From assembly GCA_023409795.1 (NCBI GenBank), contig JAEYQX010000184.1, forward strand, positions 1 through 23,132: DNA of 23,132 bases. The letters run 5' to 3'. The stretch is from Pseudomonadota bacterium (GTDB lineage: Bacteria > Pseudomonadota > Alphaproteobacteria > Caulobacterales > Caulobacteraceae). The position numbers and the translations under genes are program-made. Below, piece by piece: positions 1 through 7,046 of this stretch (its first letter is position 1; every line of letters begins with the position of its first letter). The notes under the pieces were generated by a model. The model was not told where the DNA came from. It made no database searches and was given only the letters and a program-made list of their open reading frames with translations.

Positions 1-227
1 TGCTGATGGTGCGCGAGACGCCCCTGCACCTGGGCCACCTGCGCACCATGACGGCCCTGGCCGAGATGGGCGCCACCATCGCCCCGCCCCTGCCCGCCTT
101 CTACGCCCGCCCCGACTCGCTGGAAGCCATGGTCGATCAGTCGGTTGGCCGGGCGCTGGACCTGTTTGGCCTGGACTGGTCCGCCGTGCGGCGCTGGAAC
201 GGCATGAAGGGGGACCAGGGCGAATGA
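1..227 (+). CDS. ubiX: Flavin prenyltransferase UbiX, C-terminal part (5' end outside window)
   Basis: UbiX makes the prenylated FMN cofactor used by the decarboxylase UbiD in ubiquinone synthesis. The reading frame is open from base 3, so the gene begins before the window and only about 75 C-terminal residues are visible. They carry the family's conserved block VRETPLHLGHLR followed by a MG-x-PP-x-PAFYARP segment and a helix ending in LDLFGL, as in E. coli UbiX. The stop (TGA at 225-227) overlaps the next start as ATGA, which suggests translational coupling. The identification is secure from the motif; the missing N-terminus, with most of the FMN site, cannot be checked. Confidence 0.93.
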   Translation, partial: LMVRETPLHLGHLRTMTALAEMGATIAPPLPAFYARPDSLEAMVDQSVGRALDLFGLDWSAVRRWNGMKGDQGE

Positions 228-691
228 GCGCCTTCTGGGACTGGGCCGTGGCCGCCTATGGCCGTGAGGGCGTGGCCGAGGCCTGCCTGATCCTCCAGGA
301 TCGCTATGAGCAGAATGTGCCGGTGCTCCTGTGGGGCGCATGGAATGCCGTGACCGGTCGCCGTCCCGATGATGAGACGCTGGAAGCGGCCTGCGACATG
401 GCCCGCGCCTATGACCGCGTCGTGGTCGGCCCGCTTCGGGCCATGCGGCGCACGCTGAAGGCCCCGGTCCCCGACATCGAGAATGACCACCGCGAAGCCC
501 TGCGCACCCAGGTCAAGGCGGTCGAACTGGATGCCGAGCGCCGCCTGATGCTGGAGCTGGAAGCCCTGTCTCCGCCCCCGGCCGCCCCTGCCCGCCGCGC
601 CCTGGAGGGCCTGGCCGAGACGGCGCGGCACTGGGACACCGTAGTGCCGCGCCCGGCCCTGACGACCCTGTCGGAACGTCTTTCGGCCTGA
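224..691 (+). CDS. TIGR02444 family protein (DUF2390-like), function unknown
   Basis: This is a 155-residue protein with no signal peptide or membrane segment. The N-terminus (WDWAVAAYGREGVAEACLIL, residues 5-24), followed by QDRY and LLWGAW, matches the pattern I recall for TIGR02444 proteins, small alphaproteobacterial and gammaproteobacterial proteins of unknown role. The C-terminal half is a predicted helical, charged region with a Pro/Ala-rich linker near residue 113. Its start overlaps the ubiX stop by four bases (ATGA), so it is probably co-transcribed and coupled with ubiX. No catalytic motif is visible. The family call rests on recall of the N-terminal pattern. Confidence 0.75.
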   Translation: MSAFWDWAVAAYGREGVAEACLILQDRYEQNVPVLLWGAWNAVTGRRPDDETLEAACDMARAYDRVVVGPLRAMRRTLKAPVPDIENDHREALRTQVKAVELDAERRLMLELEALSPPPAAPARRALEGLAETARHWDTVVPRPALTTLSERLSA

Positions 692-731
692 CCCGCGGTC
701 CGCTATATGGCGTCATCGCCAGGGGCATACG

Positions 732-956
732 ATGAACGACCACGATCCTTCGCTGACTGAAGACGAACAGGCCCTGCTGTCCCAGCTTCAAATGCTTCGA
801 CAGGAGCACGCGGATCTCGAGGCCTCGATCGAGGCCCTGGGCCAGATGCCGATCCCCGACCAACTCCTGATCGCACGGCTGAAGCGCAAGAAGCTGGCGC
901 TGCGCGACGAGATCGTGAAGATCGAGGACGCCATCCTGCCCGACATCATCGCCTGA
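732..956 (+). CDS. YdcH-like small protein (DUF465)
   Basis: This 74-residue protein is highly charged and predicted to be almost entirely helical and coiled-coil. It has the DUF465/YdcH pattern: LRQEHADLEASIEAL, then a short break, then LKRKKLALRDEIVKIE. The start is supported by AGGGG at 721-725, six bases before the ATG. The molecular role of the family is not established. It lies 40 bases after the TIGR02444 gene on the same strand and may share its transcript. It converges on the GGDEF gene, with only 25 bases between the two stops. Confidence 0.82.
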   Translation: MNDHDPSLTEDEQALLSQLQMLRQEHADLEASIEALGQMPIPDQLLIARLKRKKLALRDEIVKIEDAILPDIIA

Positions 957-981
957 GGCAGGCCCGATACATCGCCGGGCG

Positions 982-1575
982 TCAGCGGCCTTCCTTCTTG
1001 CGCAGCCACATGGCCGCATCCGCCTGGGCCAGCCACAGCTCGGGATCGGCCTGGTCATCCAGCACACTGACCCCGAATGAGCCGTGCAGGGGTGCAGACC
1101 GGCCGTTCCAGGCAAAGGGATGGGTCTCGAGCAGATGGGCCAGCTGGCGCGCCTTGGCCTGCCCCTCCTCGAAGCCGGCGTTTACCAGCAGCACCGCGAA
1201 CTCATCCCCGCCCAGGCGACCGACAGCATCGGATTCGCGCACACTGGCCAGCAGTCGTTCCGCCACGCCGATCAGGGCCGCATCCCCCGCCGCATGGCCC
1301 AGGTCGTCGTTGATCCGCTTGAAGCCATCCAGGTCGAGGTAGATCAGGGCCGCTGGAACCTGATGACGCCGGCAATAGGCCATGATCCGCGACACCATGG
1401 CCATGAAGCCGCGCCGGTTCAGCACCGGCGTCAGCACATCGTGGTCGGCCAGGGCCTCGGCCCGCTCGGCCCGCTCGGTCAGGGCCCGCACCGGGGCGCG
1501 CAGGCGATTGACCTCATCCACCAGGGCCTCGGGCACCAGGGCCTCGGGCACCGTCAAATCAGCCACAGTCGTCAA
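982..1575 (-). CDS. Small single-domain GGDEF protein, probable diguanylate cyclase
   Basis: GGDEF proteins condense two GTP into cyclic di-GMP. I choose the TTG at 1575 as start because GGAG lies six bases upstream; the open frame continues further but into purE, antisense to it. This gives 197 residues. Residues 20-45 form a charged helix that could dimerise. The catalytic domain follows, with a metal-binding DLDGFKRIND segment (81-90), the GGDEF signature (122-126) and an inhibitory I-site RESD (113-116) five residues before it. Catalysis and product inhibition are therefore both expected. There is no membrane segment or recognisable sensor domain. The start is uncertain; GTG at 1566 is an alternative. 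Confidence 0.85.
   Translation of the reverse strand: MTTVADLTVPEALVPEALVDEVNRLRAPVRALTERAERAEALADHDVLTPVLNRRGFMAMVSRIMAYCRRHQVPAALIYLDLDGFKRINDDLGHAAGDAALIGVAERLLASVRESDAVGRLGGDEFAVLLVNAGFEEGQAKARQLAHLLETHPFAWNGRSAPLHGSFGVSVLDDQADPELWLAQADAAMWLRKKEGR
1521..1550. repeat. Perfect 15-bp tandem duplication inside the GGDEF gene
   Basis: The 15-base unit at 1521-1535 is repeated exactly at 1536-1550. It adds five codons, giving Pro-Glu-Ala-Leu-Val twice at residues 10-19 of the GGDEF protein, just after its start. Its length keeps the frame. It is a site where copy number could change by slippage. Confidence 0.9.
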
Positions 1576-1646
1576 AACAGGCTCCGGCCCTAGAGAGGCG
1601 AAACGGGACAATATTGCCCGTGATTTGCGTGATTCTAGCGCAGTTG

Positions 1647-1660
1647 GTTGCGGGCGCAAC
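1647..1660. promoter_or_regulatory. Palindrome GTTGCG-GG-CGCAAC upstream of purE
   Basis: This is a perfect six-base inverted repeat with a two-base centre in the 129-base divergent region between the GGDEF gene and purE. It lies 45-58 bases before the purE ATG. It does not match the enteric PurR box as I know it. It may be an operator or chance in GC-rich DNA. Confidence 0.3.
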
Positions 1661-1704
1661 GCGTGTGCTGTAACGGGCCGCTTTCCGACGCAGGAACTGT
1701 GCCC

Positions 1705-2196
1705 ATGACCGCATCCGTCCCGCCCGTAGCCATTATCATGGGCAGCCGCTCTGACTGGCCGACGATGAAGCTCGCCGCCGAGCGTCTGGATCAGCTGGGC
1801 GTGGCCTGGGAGGCCAGGGTGGTCAGCGCCCACCGCACACCCCAGCGCCTGTATGATTTCGCCACCACGGCCAGGGACAAGGGCTTCAAGGTCATCATCG
1901 CCGGGGCAGGCGGTGCTGCCCACCTGCCGGGCATGGCCGCCTCGATGACGGACCTGCCGGTGCTGGGCGTGCCGGTCCAGTCCAAGGCGCTCAAGGGCAT
2001 GGATTCCCTGCTCTCCATCGTCCAGATGCCGGGCGGCGTGCCCGTCGCCACCCTGGCGATCGGCGAGGCGGGGGCCGCCAATGCCGGTATCCTGGCTGCC
2101 CAGATCCTGGCCCTGTCCGATCCTGAGCTGGCGACGCGCCTTTCCGCCTTCCGCGCCGCCCAGACCGAATCTGTCGCCGAGACTGTCGAAGACTAA
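1705..2196 (+). CDS. purE: N5-carboxyaminoimidazole ribonucleotide mutase PurE
   Basis: Class I PurE moves the carboxyl group of N5-CAIR to give CAIR in de novo purine synthesis. The 163-residue protein has the usual length and the diagnostic motifs: MGSRSDW near the N-terminus, SAHRTP, IAGAGGAAHLPGM, and VPVQSKALKGMDSLLSIVQMP. I choose ATG 1705 because AGGAA lies eight bases upstream; an in-frame extension to 1648 has no conserved sequence. The stop overlaps the purK start as TAATG, so the two genes are translationally coupled and catalyse consecutive steps. Confidence 0.97.
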   Translation: MTASVPPVAIIMGSRSDWPTMKLAAERLDQLGVAWEARVVSAHRTPQRLYDFATTARDKGFKVIIAGAGGAAHLPGMAASMTDLPVLGVPVQSKALKGMDSLLSIVQMPGGVPVATLAIGEAGAANAGILAAQILALSDPELATRLSAFRAAQTESVAETVED

Positions 2197-3278
2197 TGAC
2201 GCACCTGCCCCTGCCCCCCGGTTCGACCCTTGGAATTCTTGGCGGGGGCCAGTTGGGCCGGATGCTGAGCCAGGCCGCCTCGCGCCTGGGCTTTGACGTC
2301 ATCGTCCTGGACCCGCAGCCGGACTGCCCGGCGGCCCGCGTATCCAAACGCCAGATCACCGCGGCCTATGACGATGCCGAGGCCCTGCTGGCCCTGGGCC
2401 AGGCCAGCGACGTGGTCACCTTTGAGTTCGAGAACGTGCCGGCCCGCTCGGTCGAGCTGCTGGAACAGGGCGGGGCCCTGGTTGCCCCTGGCGCACGCGC
2501 CCTGGCCATCGCGCAGGACCGGGTCGAGGAAAAGACCTTCCTGAACAGCGTCGGGGCCACCACCACCGACTTTGCCGCCATCACCACCGTGGCCGACCTG
2601 GCCCCGGCACTGGAGACGCTCGGCCTGCCAGCCCTGCTCAAGACCCGCCGTGAAGGCTATGACGGCAAGGGCCAGGTCTGGATTCGCGACGCCGCCGACG
2701 CCGAGGCTGCCTTTGCCAGCATCGGCCAGCGCCCGGCCGTCCTGGAAGCGGCTGCCCGCTTCACCCGTGAGCTGTCAGTGATCGCCGCGCGCGGCCACGA
2801 TGGCAGCGTTGCCGTCTATCCGTTCGGCGAGAACAGCCACGAGAACTCGATCCTGAAGACGACGATCGCGCCTGCCAGCGTCGATGACGGCACCCAGGCC
2901 CGCGCGGTCCAGATCGCCACCGCCATCCTGAACGGGCTGGACTATGTCGGGGTCATCGGCATCGAGCTGTTCGACATGGGCGACGGCCAGCTGCTGGTCA
3001 ACGAGATCGCGCCGCGCGTCCACAATACCGGCCACTGGACCCAGGACGGCTGTGCCTGCGACCAGTTCGAGCAGCACATCCGCGCCATCACCGGCTGGCC
3101 CCTGGGCTCGGCCGAGGCGCATTTCCGTATCGAGATGACCAATCTGCTGGGCGATGAGGTCAACCAGTGGCCGACCCTGGCCGCCGACCCGTCGGCGCAT
3201 CTGCATCTCTATGGCAAGCACGACATCCGTCCGGGCCGCAAAATGGCCCACGTGAACCGGATCCTGGGCAGGCTGTAG
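2196..3278 (+). CDS. purK: 5-(carboxyamino)imidazole ribonucleotide synthase PurK
   Basis: PurK uses ATP and bicarbonate to convert AIR into N5-CAIR, the substrate of the PurE encoded just before it. The 360-residue protein is a full-length ATP-grasp enzyme. Its N-terminal nucleotide-fold segment is LGILGGGQLGRML (about 12-24), its central ATP-grasp region includes KTRREGYDGKGQ, and its metal-binding stretch NEIAPRVHNTGHWT lies near 270. The ATG shares one base with the purE stop (TAATG). The gene ends 18 bases before the convergent COQ9 gene, and I see no clear terminator between them. Confidence 0.97.
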   Translation: MTHLPLPPGSTLGILGGGQLGRMLSQAASRLGFDVIVLDPQPDCPAARVSKRQITAAYDDAEALLALGQASDVVTFEFENVPARSVELLEQGGALVAPGARALAIAQDRVEEKTFLNSVGATTTDFAAITTVADLAPALETLGLPALLKTRREGYDGKGQVWIRDAADAEAAFASIGQRPAVLEAAARFTRELSVIAARGHDGSVAVYPFGENSHENSILKTTIAPASVDDGTQARAVQIATAILNGLDYVGVIGIELFDMGDGQLLVNEIAPRVHNTGHWTQDGCACDQFEQHIRAITGWPLGSAEAHFRIEMTNLLGDEVNQWPTLAADPSAHLHLYGKHDIRPGRKMAHVNRILGRL

Positions 3279-3296
3279 GCCCCTTCCCCCGCCGGG

Positions 3297-3977
3297 TCAG
3301 GCTTCCTTCGGGCCGTAGCGCAGGCGGCCCAGGAAGTCGGTCACGGTCCGCATGGGGGCGTCAAAGTCCTTGCCCGCCTTCCATTTCTCGAACTGCATGA
3401 CGTTCTCGATGCGGCGCGCGACAAAGGCCTCGGCCGCCTCGCGCCCCTGGAACCAGCGCAGGGTCAGGGCGGGAATCAGGATGCCGCCCAGGATCGCGCG
3501 CTTCGAATAGTGATTCTGGTCCGTGGCCGTATCGCCCGCCCAGCGCCACAGGTGGTCGGCGCTTTCCCACGCCAGCTTGAAGCCCAGGTCGGCATTGTGC
3601 GGCAGGGCCAGGAAGCCGGCACAGCGCTTGGCCGCGTCCAGGTCCTGGGCCCCCGCCTCCATCCGGGCCGATACGGCGGCAGAGATCCGCTCGCGAATCT
3701 TCATCGACTCAGCCGGCGTGGCCTCCAGCGCCTTGAGCGCGCGCTTGTCGTGACGGCGCGACAGCAGGACGGCCAGGTCCCGCGGGCCATTGGGCAGCAG
3801 CAGCTCCTGGTCCCCCAGCGACAGTCCTGCCGCCTCGCACGCGGCGCGCACCATCTGGCTGTTCCAGCCCATCGCCGGGGCCTTGCGCACGGCAATATCC
3901 AGCACGGCCTGCTCGGTGCGGGCTGCCCAGTCCATCTCGGGGGCCTGATCGGAGTCTGAGGGGGGCAGATCGGTCAT
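3297..3977 (-). CDS. COQ9 family ubiquinone biosynthesis protein
   Basis: COQ9 proteins are lipid-binding helpers of the ubiquinone hydroxylase step in mitochondria and are also found in alphaproteobacteria. The 226-residue product has the family's TetR-like helical N-terminal half and a conserved C-terminal block, including DLGFKLAWESADHLWRWAGD, YSKRAILGGI and FVARRIENVM. I choose ATG 3977 over a TTG at 4007, although the upstream GGGG lies very close to the ATG. The gene is divergent from rpsU and convergent with purK. With ubiX at the window's left edge it is the second ubiquinone gene here, but they are not in one operon. Confidence 0.9.
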   Translation of the reverse strand: MTDLPPSDSDQAPEMDWAARTEQAVLDIAVRKAPAMGWNSQMVRAACEAAGLSLGDQELLLPNGPRDLAVLLSRRHDKRALKALEATPAESMKIRERISAAVSARMEAGAQDLDAAKRCAGFLALPHNADLGFKLAWESADHLWRWAGDTATDQNHYSKRAILGGILIPALTLRWFQGREAAEAFVARRIENVMQFEKWKAGKDFDAPMRTVTDFLGRLRYGPKEA

Positions 3978-4042
3978 ATCCCCAAGATAATGCCAGACGG
4001 CCTGCAATTCGACCCATCACGATTGCCTGTGTCGATCTGGAC

Positions 4043-4073
4043 AGGCGCGCCTTGCTGTTGTATCAGCGCGCCT
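4043..4073. promoter_or_regulatory. Inverted repeat AGGCGCGC / GCGCGCCT upstream of rpsU
   Basis: Perfect eight-base arms at 4043-4050 and 4066-4073 are separated by a 15-base A/T-richer centre. The repeat lies between the divergent COQ9 and rpsU genes, 95-125 bases before the rpsU start. If transcribed it could form a hairpin in the rpsU leader; otherwise it may be an operator. No clear -35/-10 pair was found to decide this. Confidence 0.3.
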
Positions 4074-4152
4074 TCATCCGAGAGCCCTGCAATCGGACAC
4101 GGTTTTTATTTTGTCTGCCCGTCTCCCTTGGTTAAGGACGCGGCGGGCGGCC

Positions 4153-4170
4153 AAAGGAGAGATAACCCTG
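4153..4170 (+). promoter_or_regulatory. Shine-Dalgarno sequence placing the rpsU start at CTG
   Basis: AAAGGAGA at 4153-4160 is the strongest ribosome binding site near the gene. Counting from AGGAG there are eight bases to CTG 4168, which is ideal spacing. An in-frame ATA at 4162 would be only two bases away. No ATG, GTG or TTG lies at a suitable distance in frame; the nearest is a TTG at 4111, upstream of the Shine-Dalgarno itself. Confidence 0.7.
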
Positions 4171-4404
4171 GTTCAGATTTTCGTCCGCGACAACAACGTC
4201 GATCAGGCGCTCAAGGCCCTGAAGAAGAAGATGCAACGCGAAGGCAGCTTCCGTGAAATGAAGCGCCACGTGCACTTCGAGAAGCCCTCGGAGAAGCGCG
4301 CTCGCCAGAAGGCTGAAGCCGTCCGTCGCGCCCGCAAGCTGGCTCGCAAGCGCGCCCAGCGCGAAGGCCTGCTGCCGGCTCCGAAGCCCCGCGCCGGTCG
4401 TTAA
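4168..4404 (+). CDS. rpsU: 30S ribosomal protein S21, apparent CTG start
   Basis: S21 sits on the small ribosomal subunit platform near the 16S 3' end and helps initiation. With the CTG at 4168 as start the protein has 78 residues: (M)VQIFVRDNNVDQALKALKKK, then a strongly basic tail rich in Arg, Lys and Ala, as in alphaproteobacterial S21. CTG stands exactly where homologues have the initiator Met before Val-Gln. Starting at TTG 4111 instead would add 19 non-conserved residues and place the good Shine-Dalgarno inside the coding region. The gene is single, divergent from COQ9, and followed by a strong terminator. The identity is certain and the start codon probable. A sequencing error (ATG read as CTG) is the main alternative. 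Confidence 0.92.
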   Translation: MVQIFVRDNNVDQALKALKKKMQREGSFREMKRHVHFEKPSEKRARQKAEAVRRARKLARKRAQREGLLPAPKPRAGR

Positions 4405-4430
4405 TCGACCCGCTACGGCAAAGAGATTTC

Positions 4431-4467
4431 AAGGCCCGCTCCGGGAAACCGGGCGGGCCTTTCTCTT
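4431..4467 (+). terminator. Intrinsic terminator after rpsU
   Basis: A GC-rich hairpin begins 26 bases after the rpsU stop. AAGGCCCGC pairs with GCGGGCCTT and CCGG with CCGG around a GAAA tetraloop, with one bulged T. A T-rich run (TTTCTCTT) follows. Confidence 0.85.
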
Positions 4468-4500
4468 GCCCGCCATCGGCCTGGCGGTTCCGTCCACGAA

Positions 4501-4530
4501 AAAGCCCCCTCTGGTGACAGAGGGGGCTTT
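4501..4530 (-). terminator. Terminator between rpsU and the ABC exporter genes, possibly bidirectional
   Basis: Perfect 12-base arms (AAAGCCCCCTCT and its complement) flank a six-base loop. On the minus strand the hairpin is followed by a T run, so it best terminates the exporter operon whose last stop is at 4557. On the plus strand TTTCGTC follows, so it may back up the rpsU terminator. Confidence 0.85.
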
Positions 4531-4556
4531 CGTCATTCAGGCTGCCGGACACAGGC

Positions 4557-6002
4557 CTAGTTGCGGCTGCTGATCGCCCCCATGAAGCTCTTCCAGCTCA
4601 GCTTCACGTCGGACAGGGCACCGGCGCGGAAGGCCCGGCCCGACAGCCAGGTCATCAGGGCGGCAAAGGCGAACATCATCACCACCCCGGCCATCACCTC
4701 GACCAGCGGCGGCTCGCTGGGCGCGCGGGCGGCCATGATGAAGGGGGTAAAGGGCGGGATCAGGCTCATCACCTTGAGCACCAGGGCATCGGGCGAGCGC
4801 AGGGCCATCTGCATGAAGAGCAGGGGCACCACCAGGGCCATCATCACCGGCCCCATCAGGGTCTGGGCATCGCGCGGCGTCTCGCAGAAGGCCCCGATGG
4901 CGGCGAACAGCACCGCATACATCAGGTAGCCCCCCACCAGGAACAGCAGCAGGTAGAACCACAGGCCGTTGTGCAGCAGGACGGCCCCGATATCGCGCGC
5001 GATGTCAGGCCAGGCCATGCTCAGCCCCACCGCACTGATGACGCCCCAGCCCACCATGACCGTCAGGGTCAGGATGGCCACGCCCAGCACCTTGCCCACC
5101 AGCAGTTCCGTGGCGGTGACCGAGGACAGCAGGATCTCGAGGATCTTGTTCGACTTCTCCTCCATCACCCCGTTCATCAGCATGGTGGCCCCGGTGATGA
5201 TCAGCGACCACATCAGGAAGCCGCTCATCAGGCCAATGACGGCTGGCAGGCGGTCCCGCAGGCTGACCTCGCCGCCAGAGGCAGCACGGGGCGACAGCAG
5301 GGTGACGTCCGGCCGGAAGGTCTCGACCTGGCCGATCAGGGCCGCATCGACCCCCGCAGCGGCAAAGGCCTGGTGGCGATGGGCGTCGCCGATGGCCTTG
5401 CGCACCTTGGACTCCAGGTCGTTATTGGTGGCCCGGCGGCTCCAGATGCGCGCCGAGGGCAGACCATCCTTTTCGGACAGGATGACCACGGCCGAGACGG
5501 TCTGGTCCTGCACGGTCTGCTCACCCTGCACCCACTGGCGCGCCACGGCGTCCAGGGCTTCCCCCGGGGCGGCCTGGGCCAGGTCGGCCGGAACGGGCAG
5601 CTCAACGATGTCGGCGCGCGGCGGCTGGAAGCCGGCACCGGCACGCGGAGCCACCTTCTTCAGCTCGGCCAGGCCCGCCTCATAGCCACCCTCGCGGGCC
5701 GCCTCGGCCACCCGGTCGCGGCCAGTGATGCCCGCCTCTCCGACCGCCGCAACCGACAGGGCCGAGGTTGCGCTGCGCTGCTGCTCACGCTCCAGCGAGG
5801 CGCGCACGGCCCCCGCCAGGCCCGCATTGGGTGTCTCGTCCACCATGACATAGGCATGGACCGGCTCGGCCCGCTTCATCAGCATCGGTACAAAGCCGCC
5901 AAGCGCCGCAAAGAAGGGCAGGCTCAGCAGGGACAGCCAGAAGCCGACCGTCTTCACATAGGCCATCACCTCGCGGTGGGCAATCAGCAGGATCGGGCTC
6001 AT
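4557..6002 (-). CDS. ABC-2 type exporter permease (NatB/COG1668-like)
   Basis: This is the membrane subunit of an ABC exporter of unknown substrate. The 481-residue protein has one N-terminal membrane helix (about 18-42), a large extracytoplasmic domain (about 45-265), then about five or six membrane helices to residue 470. The sequence between the first two helices of the second part, MNGVMEEKSNKILEILLSS, is the typical ABC-2/NatB coupling motif. Its start overlaps the stop of the ATPase gene by four bases (ATGA), so the two are coupled and almost certainly form one complex. NatB transports sodium in Bacillus; that substrate should not be assumed here. Confidence 0.88.
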   Translation of the reverse strand: MSPILLIAHREVMAYVKTVGFWLSLLSLPFFAALGGFVPMLMKRAEPVHAYVMVDETPNAGLAGAVRASLEREQQRSATSALSVAAVGEAGITGRDRVAEAAREGGYEAGLAELKKVAPRAGAGFQPPRADIVELPVPADLAQAAPGEALDAVARQWVQGEQTVQDQTVSAVVILSEKDGLPSARIWSRRATNNDLESKVRKAIGDAHRHQAFAAAGVDAALIGQVETFRPDVTLLSPRAASGGEVSLRDRLPAVIGLMSGFLMWSLIITGATMLMNGVMEEKSNKILEILLSSVTATELLVGKVLGVAILTLTVMVGWGVISAVGLSMAWPDIARDIGAVLLHNGLWFYLLLFLVGGYLMYAVLFAAIGAFCETPRDAQTLMGPVMMALVVPLLFMQMALRSPDALVLKVMSLIPPFTPFIMAARAPSEPPLVEVMAGVVMMFAFAALMTWLSGRAFRAGALSDVKLSWKSFMGAISSRN

Positions 6003-6970
6003 GCGCGCACCTCCTCGGCTTGGGCATCGAGGGGCTGGTGACGCTGGTCCTCGTCCGGATTAGCCCCGGTCAGGGCAATGAAGGCATCGTGCAGGGTCGG
6101 TTCACGCAGATGGAAGCGGCGGACATCCAGGTTGCCGACAAAGGCGGCACGCAGCGCCGCCTGGGCCTCTGCCCCCGGCTCCAGGGCCGCCTTCAGCGTC
6201 AGGACGTCATCGGGGCCCAGGACACGCTCGACATGGGTCACGCCCGGCAGGGCACGCACCGCCTGGGGGTCCAGGTTGCCCTCGATTTCCAGGTAGCGGG
6301 GCGAGGTCGCCCGCGCCTCATCCACCGTGCCCTCGAAGGCCTTACGGCCCCGGGCCAGCAGGACGACCTTGTCGCACAGGCGCTCGGCGTGCTGCATGAC
6401 GTGGGTTGAGAACAGGACCGTCGCTCCCTCGGCGGCCAGGTCGCGGATCAGGGTCTCCAGCCCCTGCTGGTTCATGGGGTCCAGGCCCGAGAAGGGCTCG
6501 TCCAGGATCACGAACTCGGGCCTGTGCACAACGGCAGAGACCAGCTGGACCTTCTGGGCCATGCCCTTGGACAGGTCCTTCATCTTCTTTTTCTGGGCGT
6601 GGCCAAGGCCCATCTTTTCCAGCATGTCGCGCGCCCGCGCGCGGCCCTCGCTGGCCGGCAGCCCCTTGAGCGAGCCCAGGTAGGCAATGGCCTCGACCGG
6701 GGTCATCTTCTTGTAGAGGCCCCGCTCCTCGGGCAGGAAGCCGATGCGGTTGCGCACCTTGCGACCGTCGTCAGAGCCCAGGATCTCGATCCGTCCGCTG
6801 GTGGCAGGCTGCAGGCCCAGGATCATCCGCAGGGTCGAGGTCTTGCCCGCGCCATTGGGCCCCAGGAAGCCACAGATGCTTCCCTTTTCCACCTGGAAGC
6901 TGAGATCCGACACGGCCTGGTAGGCCCCATATCGTTTGCTGACAGCGTCCAGCGTCAATGCTGCGGTCAT
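5999..6970 (-). CDS. ABC transporter ATP-binding subunit (NatA-like) for the ABC-2 exporter
   Basis: The 323-residue ATPase powers the permease encoded directly downstream. It has Walker A GPNGAGKT (37-44), a signature loop LSKGMAQK (133-140, a variant of LSGGQ), Walker B FVILDEP (153-159), a D-loop SGLD and the H-loop histidine 190. The C-terminal region (about 210-305), ending in REPTLHDAFIALTG, is the accessory domain typical of NatA-like exporters. The gene is first of the pair and starts 76 bases after the stop of the M23 peptidase gene on the same strand, so either a separate promoter or a shared transcript is possible. The substrate is unknown. Confidence 0.92.
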   Translation of the reverse strand: MTAALTLDAVSKRYGAYQAVSDLSFQVEKGSICGFLGPNGAGKTSTLRMILGLQPATSGRIEILGSDDGRKVRNRIGFLPEERGLYKKMTPVEAIAYLGSLKGLPASEGRARARDMLEKMGLGHAQKKKMKDLSKGMAQKVQLVSAVVHRPEFVILDEPFSGLDPMNQQGLETLIRDLAAEGATVLFSTHVMQHAERLCDKVVLLARGRKAFEGTVDEARATSPRYLEIEGNLDPQAVRALPGVTHVERVLGPDDVLTLKAALEPGAEAQAALRAAFVGNLDVRRFHLREPTLHDAFIALTGANPDEDQRHQPLDAQAEEVRA

Positions 6971-7046
6971 AGGCCACTCCCTCTATCGCGCCCAAGCTAG
7001 AAGCTCACAGGGGGAAATGGAAAGGGCCTTTTACATTACGGATTGG

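Noticed and set aside
1576..1923. N-terminal extension of the GGDEF protein to 1923
   Set aside because: It would run antisense through the first third of purE and has no conserved sequence. The TTG at 1575 has a proper Shine-Dalgarno.
4111..4167. Upstream TTG start for rpsU giving 19 extra residues
   Set aside because: The extension is not S21-like and the strong Shine-Dalgarno would lie inside the coding region. CTG 4168 fits better, although it is unusual.
4971..6041. A 356-codon plus-strand frame opposite the ABC permease
   Set aside because: It is shadow coding with no motif, and the minus-strand ATPase/permease pair is coupled and complete.
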